Below are positions 1-5,439 of a DNA stretch of 5,439 nucleotides, in pieces. The position numbers and the translations under genes are program-made. Every line of letters starts with the position of its first letter. The stretch's first letter is position 1. The stretch comes from Thermodesulfobacteriota bacterium (GTDB lineage Bacteria > Desulfobacterota > Desulfomonilia > Desulfomonilales > Desulfomonilaceae). Where the stretch lies: positions 1 to 5,439 of the forward strand of contig JAUPKT010000270.1 of the NCBI GenBank assembly GCA_030837305.1. Direction: 5' to 3'. The notes under the pieces were generated by a model. The model did not search any database, had not been told where the DNA came from, and saw only the letters and a program-made list of their open reading frames with translations.

Positions 1-335
1 GATGAGTCCTTGTTGAACGGGAAAAGATACCCGAAGCCGAGCCCGAACCCTAGAGGACTGGCGGTTCTGACAGGGATGATCAGCTCGGTCCATATACCTT
101 GAACATTGAATTTCTGCTGAAGTTCGTAGATGTTAGTTTTATTATCAGGGGCCAATTCTAACGAGAGACTGACCGGCGTTGTGGAAGCTGCATATCCGAC
201 ACTCAGGGTAGGGTGAAGGGTGAAAGGCCCCCATGTGTAATTCGGAAAGGCAAATCCCTGTGCCTTAACTCCAGAGGGAATCATGGCAGCAAGCATCACG
301 GCGATGACGAGAGTAACCTTGAATATCGGCTTCAT
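1..335 (-). CDS. Exported, probably outer-membrane protein, N-terminal part (runs off the left edge)
   Basis: Reading the minus strand from the ATG at 335-333, the frame stays open for 111 codons to the window edge, so the gene is partial and its C-terminus is missing. Residues 1-25 form a textbook signal peptide: Lys at positions 2 and 6, a hydrophobic core (VTLVIAVMLAAMIP) and a Val-Lys-Ala cleavage site before Gln26. The mature part is rich in alternating polar and aromatic/hydrophobic residues (for example FTLHPTLSVGYA, then a Gly/Phe-rich stretch near residues 95-106). This suits amphipathic beta strands of an outer-membrane barrel or a periplasmic beta protein. I do not recognise the family. 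A GGGG run 5 bases before the ATG is a weak ribosome site, and a good promoter lies about 50 bases upstream. It is transcribed divergently from the flavoprotein cluster, so a functional link is uncertain. Gene and export are well supported; the barrel assignment is inference. Confidence 0.72.
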   Translation of the reverse strand, partial: MKPIFKVTLVIAVMLAAMIPSGVKAQGFAFPNYTWGPFTLHPTLSVGYAASTTPVSLSLELAPDNKTNIYELQQKFNVQGIWTELIIPVRTASPLGFGLGFGYLFPFNKDS

Positions 336-390
336 GGCATCCCCAATGATAATCCGGCCTTAAAGGGGCAATAAATGGTCAGGATCACAA

Positions 391-419
391 ATGATACTGG
401 CAGGTGTCTCAAAAGTCAA
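391..419 (-). promoter_or_regulatory. Sigma70-type promoter for the leftward exported-protein gene
   Basis: On the minus strand a -35 box TTGACT (419-414) is followed after exactly 17 bases by a -10 box TATCAT (396-391). Each differs from consensus at one position. The predicted transcript start would fall near 384, giving a leader of about 50 bases before the ATG at 335. Spacing, box quality and location all agree, which makes this the best promoter candidate in the window. Confidence 0.62.
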
Positions 420-537
420 AGAAAAAACTGAACCCGAGCGGAGGCCTGCGGCCCAGGAACAATGCACTTTCCCCGATAATCTGGCGAATTATATTCGGTC
501 TCGGGACGATTTCCATTTCTCTTCGTGGGCAAGGTAT

Positions 538-543
538 TATAAT
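538..543 (+). promoter_or_regulatory. Candidate -10 box for the three-gene flavoprotein cluster
   Basis: A perfect TATAAT sits within an AT-rich patch at 535-546. At 16-18 base spacing only poor -35 matches are found (such as TTTCTC at 516-521), and there is no extended TGn element. If used, it may need an activator or another sigma factor. The transcript would start near 550 and carry a leader of about 100 bases. Confidence 0.35.
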
Positions 544-650
544 TAAGGTTTAGAAGGAGATGTGGCGGCCCGCGACCTGTACACCCAAGATTTGATGAAT
601 TTAGCAGTCAGGGGCGTCCTGTCTCCAAGATTACAAGGCAGAGAGGAACA

Positions 651-1034
651 ATGGAGTTACAAGAATACTTCGACAGTACGAAGGGGTGTGGAATCCTGGC
701 AACCGCAGACTCCCAGGGGAAAGTGAATGCGGCGGTGTATGCTCGACCTCATTTCTTCGAGGACGGCACGGTGGCATTCATTATGCGCGAGCGACTTACT
801 TATGCGAATGTCCAAACAAATCCGCACGCCACGTATCTGTTCATTGAGCATGGTCAGGGATATGCCGGGAAGCGTCTCTATTTGACCAAGGTGAGGGAAG
901 AGGCAAGTGAGGAACTGGTGGCTACCATCTGCAGACGCTGCGACTACTCCATGTTTTCCAGCGGACTCACGCGTCATGTTGTGTTTTTCTCCGTGGACAA
1001 AGTGCTCCCGCTCGTAGGCGCCGGAGGTTCATAA
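651..1034 (+). CDS. Pyridoxamine 5'-phosphate oxidase-like FMN-binding split-barrel protein
   Basis: This 127-residue protein has the look of the small single-domain split-barrel family related to pyridoxamine-phosphate oxidase. It opens with a helix (MELQEYFDST), followed by the strand-turn pattern GILATADSQGKVNAAVYARPHF. Next come the DGTVAFIMRERLTYANVQTNP segment, with conserved Arg and Asn-Pro features typical of the family, and a C-terminal strand ending in LPLVGAG. Such proteins usually act as cytoplasmic homodimers that bind FMN (some use F420 or heme) at the interface. The substrate cannot be read from sequence. The start ATG is preceded by GAGG at 643-646 with 4-base spacing. An unusual Cys94-x-x-Cys97 pair lies in the helix after residue 85, plus Cys13. 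It is the first gene of a same-strand cluster, 47 bases before the large flavoprotein. The family call is good; flavin binding and a redox role are inferred. Confidence 0.78.
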   Translation: MELQEYFDSTKGCGILATADSQGKVNAAVYARPHFFEDGTVAFIMRERLTYANVQTNPHATYLFIEHGQGYAGKRLYLTKVREEASEELVATICRRCDYSMFSSGLTRHVVFFSVDKVLPLVGAGGS

Positions 1035-1041
1035 CCTCGGC
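1019..1041 (+). other. Hairpin across the stop codon of the split-barrel gene
   Basis: GAGGTT (1024-1029) pairs perfectly with AACCTC (1033-1038) around a 3-base loop. The stem extends by about three more pairs if G1023 is bulged. The TAA stop (1032-1034) lies in the loop and distal arm. No T-run follows, so it is not a standard intrinsic terminator. It may be an mRNA processing or stability element between genes one and two, or chance. Confidence 0.3.
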
Positions 1042-1081
1042 CGTGGTCAAAGGTTGCATCACCAGGACACTGTGAGGGGGC

Positions 1082-3718
1082 ATGAGTTCTCGATACGATT
1101 ATGATGTGGTTGTCATTGGTGCGGGAATAGCCGGCATGGTTTCCGCGGTCACCGCAAGGGGTCTGGGTAAACGAGTAGCGGTGGTGGAGAAGCGAAAAGT
1201 CGGCGGCAACTGCACGAACTTCACCTGCATACCCAGCAAAACACTCATAAGACTCAGTCATGTTCGCAGAGAGATTTCCCACCTGATACATGCCGGAATC
1301 CTCGACGACCAAGCCGGTCTTGTGAACGGCAGCAACGTGATGGACCGCATCAGGTCTGTTGTTCAAACCGCTTACGAGAAAGACATCCCGGAGACATTTG
1401 AGCAGATCGGCATCACCATGCTGGAAGGCTCAGCATCCTTTGTTGATCGCCATCACATTCAGGTAAACGGCCGCCGCATTTCTTCGGAATATTTCATCCT
1501 TGCGGTCGGAACCCGTCCATTCATCCCGCCCATAGAGGGCATTCATAGCGTCAATTATCTGACGAATGAAACACTGTACGAGTTGGAAGATCTGCCGAAG
1601 TCCCTGATCATTCTCGGTGGCGGCGTCGACGGCCTGGAATATGGTTGCGCCTTCGGCGGATTGGGTGTGGAGACCACCGTGGTGGAACTGGGGGCAAAGA
1701 TTCTTCCCATGGTAGACCGAGAGATCGCCGGTCATCTACAGAAGATTCTTGTACAGGACGGTATCAGGCTTATGACGGGAACCAAGGCAACGAGTCTCCG
1801 GGCTCAAGATGGTCGGGTGGTACTGACCTTCGAGCAGGGCAATGGCGTCACCGGAGAAGTGGAGGCCGACCATGTTCTCGTGGCCCTGGGGAGGCGTCCC
1901 GATCTCGACGCATTGGAATTGGAGAAAGCCGGCATAAACTTCACCCCTAAAGGGATCACAACCGACCGAACCCTGCGCACGTCAGCGTCCAACATTTACG
2001 CGTGCGGCGACATCGTGGGGCCCGATCAGTTGGCCTCCATGGCTGAGTATCAAGGCATTGTCGCAGCTACGAATGCCGTCACACCGGTGAAACAAAAGGT
2101 CAATTACAGCAACAGCGTGTACGTGATCTTTACGGTGCCGACATTGGCTTTCTTCGGCCTGACCGAAGCGCAAGCACACGCAAAGTACGGTCACAAGTTG
2201 AGCGTCTATCGTTTCGATTACGGGAATATGCGTCGGGCTCTCATAGACGGCACGAACAATGGCATGGCAAAGTTTCTCTGCGACGGGAGAGGCAGGCTGG
2301 TGGGGGCCCACATTCTGGGAGAAGCGGCTGCAGAGGTTATTCATGAAGCCCAAGTCATCAAGGCCATGAAAAAACCGCTGCACAAGATGCATCTGGTGAC
2401 CCATGCATACCCGACGTATGCCCAGGCCTTGGTGGGTCGTGCGGCCCAACTGGCCTTTCTCGGGAAGATGGGCGGGAATTTTTTTGTGAATGCTGCCCTG
2501 AACATGTTCCCGGGACTATCCAATAACCTCGATATCGCTCGAGATCGCCTTGCGGAAACTGGACACGGGCAATCAGCCAATAAGACCGGCGTGATTCATG
2601 TTGTACTCAATGGAGACGACAATCGTTCCACAGAGCGGGTTTTAAGAGCAGTGTACCGAGACCCGGAGACATGCGTCATTGATCTCCCCGAGACGATCAT
2701 GGACTTCGACCACCGCTTTATCGAATCCGCGTTTGCCTGGAACGGGTTCCAGGATCCGAAGTATCTCGTGCTGAATTTTGGCCACGTGCAAAGGATCAAC
2801 GGTCTGGGCGCGTGCATGTTGGTGAAACTGGCTGCACGGAGCAGGATAGCCGGACGTCGGCTTGCGGCGTTCGGAGTTGGTGCTGATCTGAGAGAGGTTT
2901 TCAGGGTTACTGACCTTGAGAAAGTTATCGAAAATCATGCTTCCGAGGAAAAGGCTTTGGCTGCCCTTGGCTTGCCCTTGAAAGATTCGCGCAATCGGCT
3001 TGAGGACACGCAGCCGTGTGCTTTGGCGAACCTGCCGAGTTGGGCGAAACCTGTTTCAGAACTCTTTGTGCCCCCTATGCCTCAGGAGGCGAGGAATCTC
3101 AATGTGAACGGTCGCCGTGCAGTAGGACCGGTCAATGGTTTTGGGCCGCTTTGGCAAAAAGTATTTCATCTCACCATTCCAGAGTCTCCGGCGAGTCCTG
3201 AGACGGCCATCGCCCTGCTCAAGGAGAATTTCCCACGGTACCAGCCTTCCTTCAACCGCTTTTATGCCTCCCAACAGGGAATAAGCCCCGGTGAAATAGT
3301 CCTCATAGATTCCTCCACCCCGGGTGGGCCTGTTTCGACGGGCGTGATGATTCTCTACTCAGACGAGCGCTCATTCACCTTTAACACACCCCAAGGGCAC
3401 CCGGAGTGTGGATTCGTGAGCTTTAGCTCGCACGAACAAGACGGAGGCATAGTTGTGCAGATCGTGGGGTTGGCCCGGGCAGGAGATCCGCTGTACGAGG
3501 CGGCTTTTCGCTCCCTGGGATCGAAGATTCAGACACGGATATGGACGCACGTGCTCACGTCGCTTGCCCTTGACCTGGGCGTACAGCCGATCATATCTGC
3601 AAGTCAGGAATGTATTGACCGGGGTTTCAGATGGGGAGAAACGAAAAACATCTATTATAATGCTCAAATAAGAACTCTCGTAAATGAGCCCAAGAGATGG
3701 TTGGGTTACAAGACCTGA
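1082..3718 (+). CDS. Multidomain flavoprotein: disulfide-reductase-like FAD/NAD module + STAS-like domain + SRPBCC/DUF1990-like domain
   Basis: The protein has 878 residues, about twice the usual 450-480 of the disulfide reductase family. The start ATG follows a GAGGGGG ribosome site (1074-1080). Residues 1-455 form the class I pyridine-nucleotide disulfide oxidoreductase module: FAD dinucleotide fold G13-x-G15-x-x-G18, redox pair Cys44-X4-Cys49 followed by IPSK, the AVGTRP motif (141-146), a second dinucleotide fold G179-x-G181-x-x-G184 with Glu202 ending its second strand (suggesting NADH over NADPH), and the FAD motif IYACGD (305-310). A dimerisation domain follows, but its active-site segment reads HAYPTYAQ (441-448): Tyr443 and Gln448 stand where lipoamide dehydrogenase has catalytic His and Glu. 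Residues about 503-630 resemble a STAS domain (KYLVLNF strand, INGLGACML turn, GRRLAAFG strand, LREVF helix). Residues about 675-875 are a further conserved domain (GPVNGFGPLWQK, STGVMILY, FNTPQGHPE motifs) that I associate tentatively with SRPBCC/DUF1990-like proteins. The protein has no signal peptide and no membrane segment. Its substrate is unknown; a thiol, quinone or metal reductase role is possible. Confidence 0.88.
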   Translation: MSSRYDYDVVVIGAGIAGMVSAVTARGLGKRVAVVEKRKVGGNCTNFTCIPSKTLIRLSHVRREISHLIHAGILDDQAGLVNGSNVMDRIRSVVQTAYEKDIPETFEQIGITMLEGSASFVDRHHIQVNGRRISSEYFILAVGTRPFIPPIEGIHSVNYLTNETLYELEDLPKSLIILGGGVDGLEYGCAFGGLGVETTVVELGAKILPMVDREIAGHLQKILVQDGIRLMTGTKATSLRAQDGRVVLTFEQGNGVTGEVEADHVLVALGRRPDLDALELEKAGINFTPKGITTDRTLRTSASNIYACGDIVGPDQLASMAEYQGIVAATNAVTPVKQKVNYSNSVYVIFTVPTLAFFGLTEAQAHAKYGHKLSVYRFDYGNMRRALIDGTNNGMAKFLCDGRGRLVGAHILGEAAAEVIHEAQVIKAMKKPLHKMHLVTHAYPTYAQALVGRAAQLAFLGKMGGNFFVNAALNMFPGLSNNLDIARDRLAETGHGQSANKTGVIHVVLNGDDNRSTERVLRAVYRDPETCVIDLPETIMDFDHRFIESAFAWNGFQDPKYLVLNFGHVQRINGLGACMLVKLAARSRIAGRRLAAFGVGADLREVFRVTDLEKVIENHASEEKALAALGLPLKDSRNRLEDTQPCALANLPSWAKPVSELFVPPMPQEARNLNVNGRRAVGPVNGFGPLWQKVFHLTIPESPASPETAIALLKENFPRYQPSFNRFYASQQGISPGEIVLIDSSTPGGPVSTGVMILYSDERSFTFNTPQGHPECGFVSFSSHEQDGGIVVQIVGLARAGDPLYEAAFRSLGSKIQTRIWTHVLTSLALDLGVQPIISASQECIDRGFRWGETKNIYYNAQIRTLVNEPKRWLGYKT

Positions 3719-3736
3719 TCGCAGGCTTGCACCTTG

Positions 3737-5167
3737 ATGGTACGACATCCCCGATATGATGCAGTGGTGGTGGGCGCGGGCCCCAACGGACTGGCGGCAG
3801 CCATTACCATGGCGCAGGCCGGGAGATCGGTTCTCCTTGTCGAAGCTCGAGACAGTATAGGCGGGGGGACCCGGACCGCTGAACTTACTCTCCCTGGTTT
3901 TCGTCATGATGTCTGCTCTGCGGTCCATCCCCTGGCCGTGGCGTCCCCATTTTTCGGTTCCTTAGACCTCAAGGCAAATGGAGTGGAATGGATTTATCCT
4001 TCCGTGCCCCTTGCTCACCCGTTGGACGATGAACCTGCAGTGCTCTTGACCCGGTCAATGGACGAAACGGCACACGGGCTGGGAGTCGATGCTGCTGCCT
4101 ATGTGAAACTCATTGAGTGTCTCCTCAGAAAATGGAACGTGCTTTTGCCCGAACTGCTGAGGCCTTTGGGCTTTTCCCGGTCCCCGTTCTTGTTGCTCCG
4201 ATTCGCCCGACTCGCTCTGCGGCCTGGGAGAACCGTTGCTGATTCCTGGTTTCAGGGTCTGAGAGCAAAGGCGTTGTTTGCCGGAACATCCGCTCATGCA
4301 ATTTTCCCTTTGGACTTGTGGTCAAGCGCGGGTTTCGGTCTCATGCTCTGCCTGGCCGCGCATGCGGTGGGCTGGCCAATTGCCAAGGGAGGTTCGCAAG
4401 CTGTTGCAGACGCTCTTGGGAGGTATTTGATTGGGTTGGGAGGCACCATGGAATCGGGGCATCCCGTCACGTCTCTGGACGAGCTTCGACCGGCTCGTGT
4501 CTACCTGTTAGACGTGACCCCGCGTCAACTGGCCAGCATAGCCGGGTCGGTTTTGCCGGAAACGTATCTCTCTCGATTGCGGCAGCACAAACACGGCCCT
4601 GGTGTTTTCAAGATCGACTGGGCATTGAAGAGGCCCATTCCATGGCGAGACGCCAATTGCCTCAAGGCCGGGACCCTGCACCTGGGAGGCACATTGGAGG
4701 AGATTTGCGATGCGGAAAGGGAGGTTTGGGAGGGCATCCACCCTAAAAAACCTTTTGTCCTCCTGTCACAACCGAGTCTGTTCGATCCCACACGGGCACC
4801 GGCAGGAATGCACACCGCCTGGGGGTACTGCCACGTGCCCAACGGCAGCACGGTTGATATGACTGCGCCCATCGAACAGCAGGTGGAGCGATTCGCGCCT
4901 GGTTTTCAAAGTACCATCCTTGCGAGACATGTCATGTCTCCTGCCGACATGGAGACATACAATGCCAACTACATCGGCGGAGATATAGCGGGAGGGCTCC
5001 AGACTTTCCGGCAACTTTTCGTGAGACCCCTTGGGAGATGGAGTGCGTATGCAACGCCGATGCGAGGCATCTATCTTTGTTCGTCCTCCATGCCTCCGGG
5101 AGGTGGGGTGCATGGAATGTGCGGACATCTCGCTGCCCTGCGCGCCCTAAAAGAAGTGCTTTCGTGA
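3737..5167 (+). CDS. FAD-dependent oxidoreductase of the phytoene desaturase (CrtI)/PYROXD2 type
   Basis: Counting from the ATG at 3737 the protein has 476 residues, normal for the family. The N-terminus has a complete FAD dinucleotide fold: YDAVVVGAGPNGLAAA with G13-x-G15-x-x-G18, and Glu36 ending the second strand. The adjoining IGGGTRTAELTLPGFRHD stretch is typical of CrtI/amine-oxidase-like flavoproteins. The C-terminus carries the second FAD-contact region: GGDIAGG (414-420), TPMRGIYLCSSSMPPGGG and VHGMCGH (458-464). Members oxidise or isomerise C-C bonds of isoprenoids or act on unknown hydrophobic substrates. No carotenoid gene lies nearby, so carotenoid desaturation is not implied. 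It starts 18 bases after the preceding stop, consistent with one operon. A TTG at 3734-3736 is an alternative start, with slightly better spacing to the weak AGG ribosome site at 3723-3725. The family call is firm; the substrate is unknown. Confidence 0.87.
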   Translation: MVRHPRYDAVVVGAGPNGLAAAITMAQAGRSVLLVEARDSIGGGTRTAELTLPGFRHDVCSAVHPLAVASPFFGSLDLKANGVEWIYPSVPLAHPLDDEPAVLLTRSMDETAHGLGVDAAAYVKLIECLLRKWNVLLPELLRPLGFSRSPFLLLRFARLALRPGRTVADSWFQGLRAKALFAGTSAHAIFPLDLWSSAGFGLMLCLAAHAVGWPIAKGGSQAVADALGRYLIGLGGTMESGHPVTSLDELRPARVYLLDVTPRQLASIAGSVLPETYLSRLRQHKHGPGVFKIDWALKRPIPWRDANCLKAGTLHLGGTLEEICDAEREVWEGIHPKKPFVLLSQPSLFDPTRAPAGMHTAWGYCHVPNGSTVDMTAPIEQQVERFAPGFQSTILARHVMSPADMETYNANYIGGDIAGGLQTFRQLFVRPLGRWSAYATPMRGIYLCSSSMPPGGGVHGMCGHLAALRALKEVLS

Positions 5168-5181
5168 TAAGCCGTCACAGA

Positions 5182-5214
5182 AGATTGCCCATGTTTATGG
5201 GAACTGAGATTGCC
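5182..5214. repeat. Direct repeat AGATTGCC x2 flanking a small hairpin
   Basis: AGATTGCC occurs at 5182-5189 and again at 5207-5214, a 25-base period. Overlapping the first copy and extending into the spacer is a perfect 5-bp hairpin, CCCAT (5188-5192), loop GTTT, ATGGG (5197-5201). The second copy is the left end of the adjoining palindromic element, so the first may be a remnant of another copy. The hairpin lies 20 bases after the last gene's stop but has no following T-run, so it is at best a weak terminator. Confidence 0.45.
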
Positions 5215-5241
5215 ACGTCGACTGCGACTCCTCGCAATGAC
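5206..5241 (-). repeat. Dispersed palindromic intergenic repeat (ATTGC...GCAAT type)
   Basis: On the minus strand the element begins GTCATTGCGAGGAG and ends GACGTGGCAATCTC, with a variable centre. This matches from memory a repeat family seen between genes in many bacterial genomes, including deltaproteobacteria and Chloroflexi. Its imperfect fold is visible: ATTGC (5209-5213) pairs with GCAAT (5234-5238), and an inner stem GTCG (5217-5220) pairs with CGAC (5225-5228) over a 4-base loop. It is probably a non-autonomous mobile or REP-like unit. Copy number cannot be judged from one window. Confidence 0.6.
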
Positions 5242-5279
5242 AAGAAGAGCGCCATGCGTCACTGCCAGTACAGCGAACC

Positions 5280-5293
5280 AAACTCGTGAGTTT
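5280..5293. repeat. Perfect short palindrome, possible operator
   Basis: AAACTC (5280-5285) and GAGTTT (5288-5293) form a perfect 6-bp inverted repeat around GT. Two TCGAAA copies follow at 5301-5306 and 5313-5318. The size suits a dimeric repressor site for a gene beyond the right edge, but no such gene is visible and chance is possible. Confidence 0.25.
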
Positions 5294-5411
5294 ACTATTC
5301 TCGAAAGTTCTGTCGAAATCAAACATAAATTGAAGGCAGTACCTCTTGAACCCATACGTTCGCCATGAGAATGTTGAAACTGTAACGAATCAGCACGGCT
5401 CTTCCGTTGTC

Positions 5412-5432
5412 ATGCCCGACCTGATCGGGCAT
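5412..5432. repeat. Perfect 8-bp inverted repeat, REP-like or stem-loop
   Basis: ATGCCCGA (5412-5419) and TCGGGCAT (5425-5432) pair perfectly around CCTGA. The unit, with flanking GTC and CCAGG, resembles the ATGCCCGA...TCGGGCAT dispersed repeats I recall from intergenic DNA of many proteobacteria. No T-run is seen after it before the window ends, so terminator function is not supported. The repeat may continue beyond the edge. Confidence 0.5.
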
Positions 5433-5439
5433 CCAGGAA

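Larger units (their letters stand above)
336..650. other. Divergent intergenic region between the exported-protein gene and the flavoprotein cluster
   Basis: These 315 bases hold no supportable gene. The leftward promoter lies at 391-419. Rightward, a perfect TATAAT occurs at 538-543 without a good -35. A small inverted repeat (ATAAT 476-480, ATTAT 488-492, 7-base centre) lies between the two promoters and could be a binding site, but it is short enough to be chance. An isolated Shine-Dalgarno-like AGAAGGAGA at 552-560 lies about 90 bases before the first rightward gene. Confidence 0.6.

Noticed and set aside
562..726. 54-codon GTG frame behind a strong Shine-Dalgarno-like sequence
   Set aside because: The Shine-Dalgarno core is only 2 bases from the GTG, the frame overlaps the real split-barrel gene, and the peptide is Arg/Gln-rich without pattern. 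It is kept only as a low-interest finding.
974..1366. 130-codon minus-strand frame spanning the first intergenic gap
   Set aside because: It is antisense to two family-supported genes and shows no motif.
1982..2449. 155-codon minus-strand open frame
   Set aside because: It is fully antisense to the reductase module, and its His/Cys/Arg-rich, low-plausibility translation is typical of a shadow frame.
3371..3928. 185-codon open frame on the minus strand
   Set aside because: It lies antisense across the end of the multidomain flavoprotein and the start of the CrtI-like gene, both with clear family motifs. Its translation shows no recognisable domain.
4318..4746. 142-codon plus-strand frame inside the CrtI-like gene
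   Set aside because: It overlaps a well-supported FAD oxidoreductase in another frame and has an Arg/Gly/Ser-rich composition with no motif.
3737..5167. Carotenoid phytoene desaturase (crtI) assignment
   Set aside because: The fold matches the CrtI superfamily, but there is no phytoene synthase or other carotenoid gene in the window, and PYROXD2-like proteins of unknown substrate fit equally well.
5188..5201. Intrinsic terminator for the flavoprotein cluster
   Set aside because: The stem is only 5 bp and is not followed by a T-run, so terminator function is not supported.
5071..5355. 94-codon minus-strand frame at the right end
   Set aside because: It runs through the palindromic repeat and into the antisense of the CrtI-like C-terminus. 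No ribosome site or recognisable protein character was seen.

Overview
The window reads as a chromosomal piece of an anaerobic-type bacterium with moderate GC (mid-50s % by eye). The best guess is a deltaproteobacterium in the broad sense (Desulfobacterota: sulfate reducer or syntroph). This rests on the resemblance of the small split-barrel flavoprotein to proteins I recall from that group and on the style of the dispersed palindromic repeats at the right end. It is an inference, not a proof. No phage, transposase, CRISPR or RNA gene is visible.

Layout. Positions 1-335 (minus strand) hold the 5' part of a gene for an exported, probably outer-membrane protein, cut by the window edge. It has a clear signal peptide and a good sigma70-type promoter at 391-419. 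The 315-base divergent intergenic region (336-650) separates it from a rightward cluster of three genes. These are 651-1034, a small pyridoxamine-phosphate-oxidase-like split-barrel protein; 1082-3718, an 878-residue multidomain flavoprotein; and 3737-5167, a CrtI/PYROXD2-like FAD oxidoreductase. The gaps are 47 and 18 bases, on one strand, with no convincing terminator between them, so they probably form one operon. A hairpin straddles the first stop codon. The right end (5168-5439) has no supportable gene but carries palindromic repeats: a copy of a widespread ATTGC...GCAAT element (5206-5241) and a perfect 8-bp inverted repeat (5412-5432).

Biology. All three rightward genes encode proteins of flavin-binding families, which suggests a redox pathway or a protective redox function. 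The centrepiece is the middle protein. It joins a lipoamide-dehydrogenase/mercuric-reductase-type flavoprotein disulfide reductase (residues about 1-455) to a STAS-like domain (about 503-630) and a C-terminal conserved domain that looks SRPBCC/DUF1990-like (about 675-875). It keeps the CX4C redox pair but lacks the usual C-terminal His-Glu catalytic pair, and the STAS part lacks the usual phosphorylatable serine. Its substrate cannot be read from sequence. This architecture, placed next to a desaturase-like flavoprotein and a split-barrel protein, is the strongest candidate here for an undescribed system.
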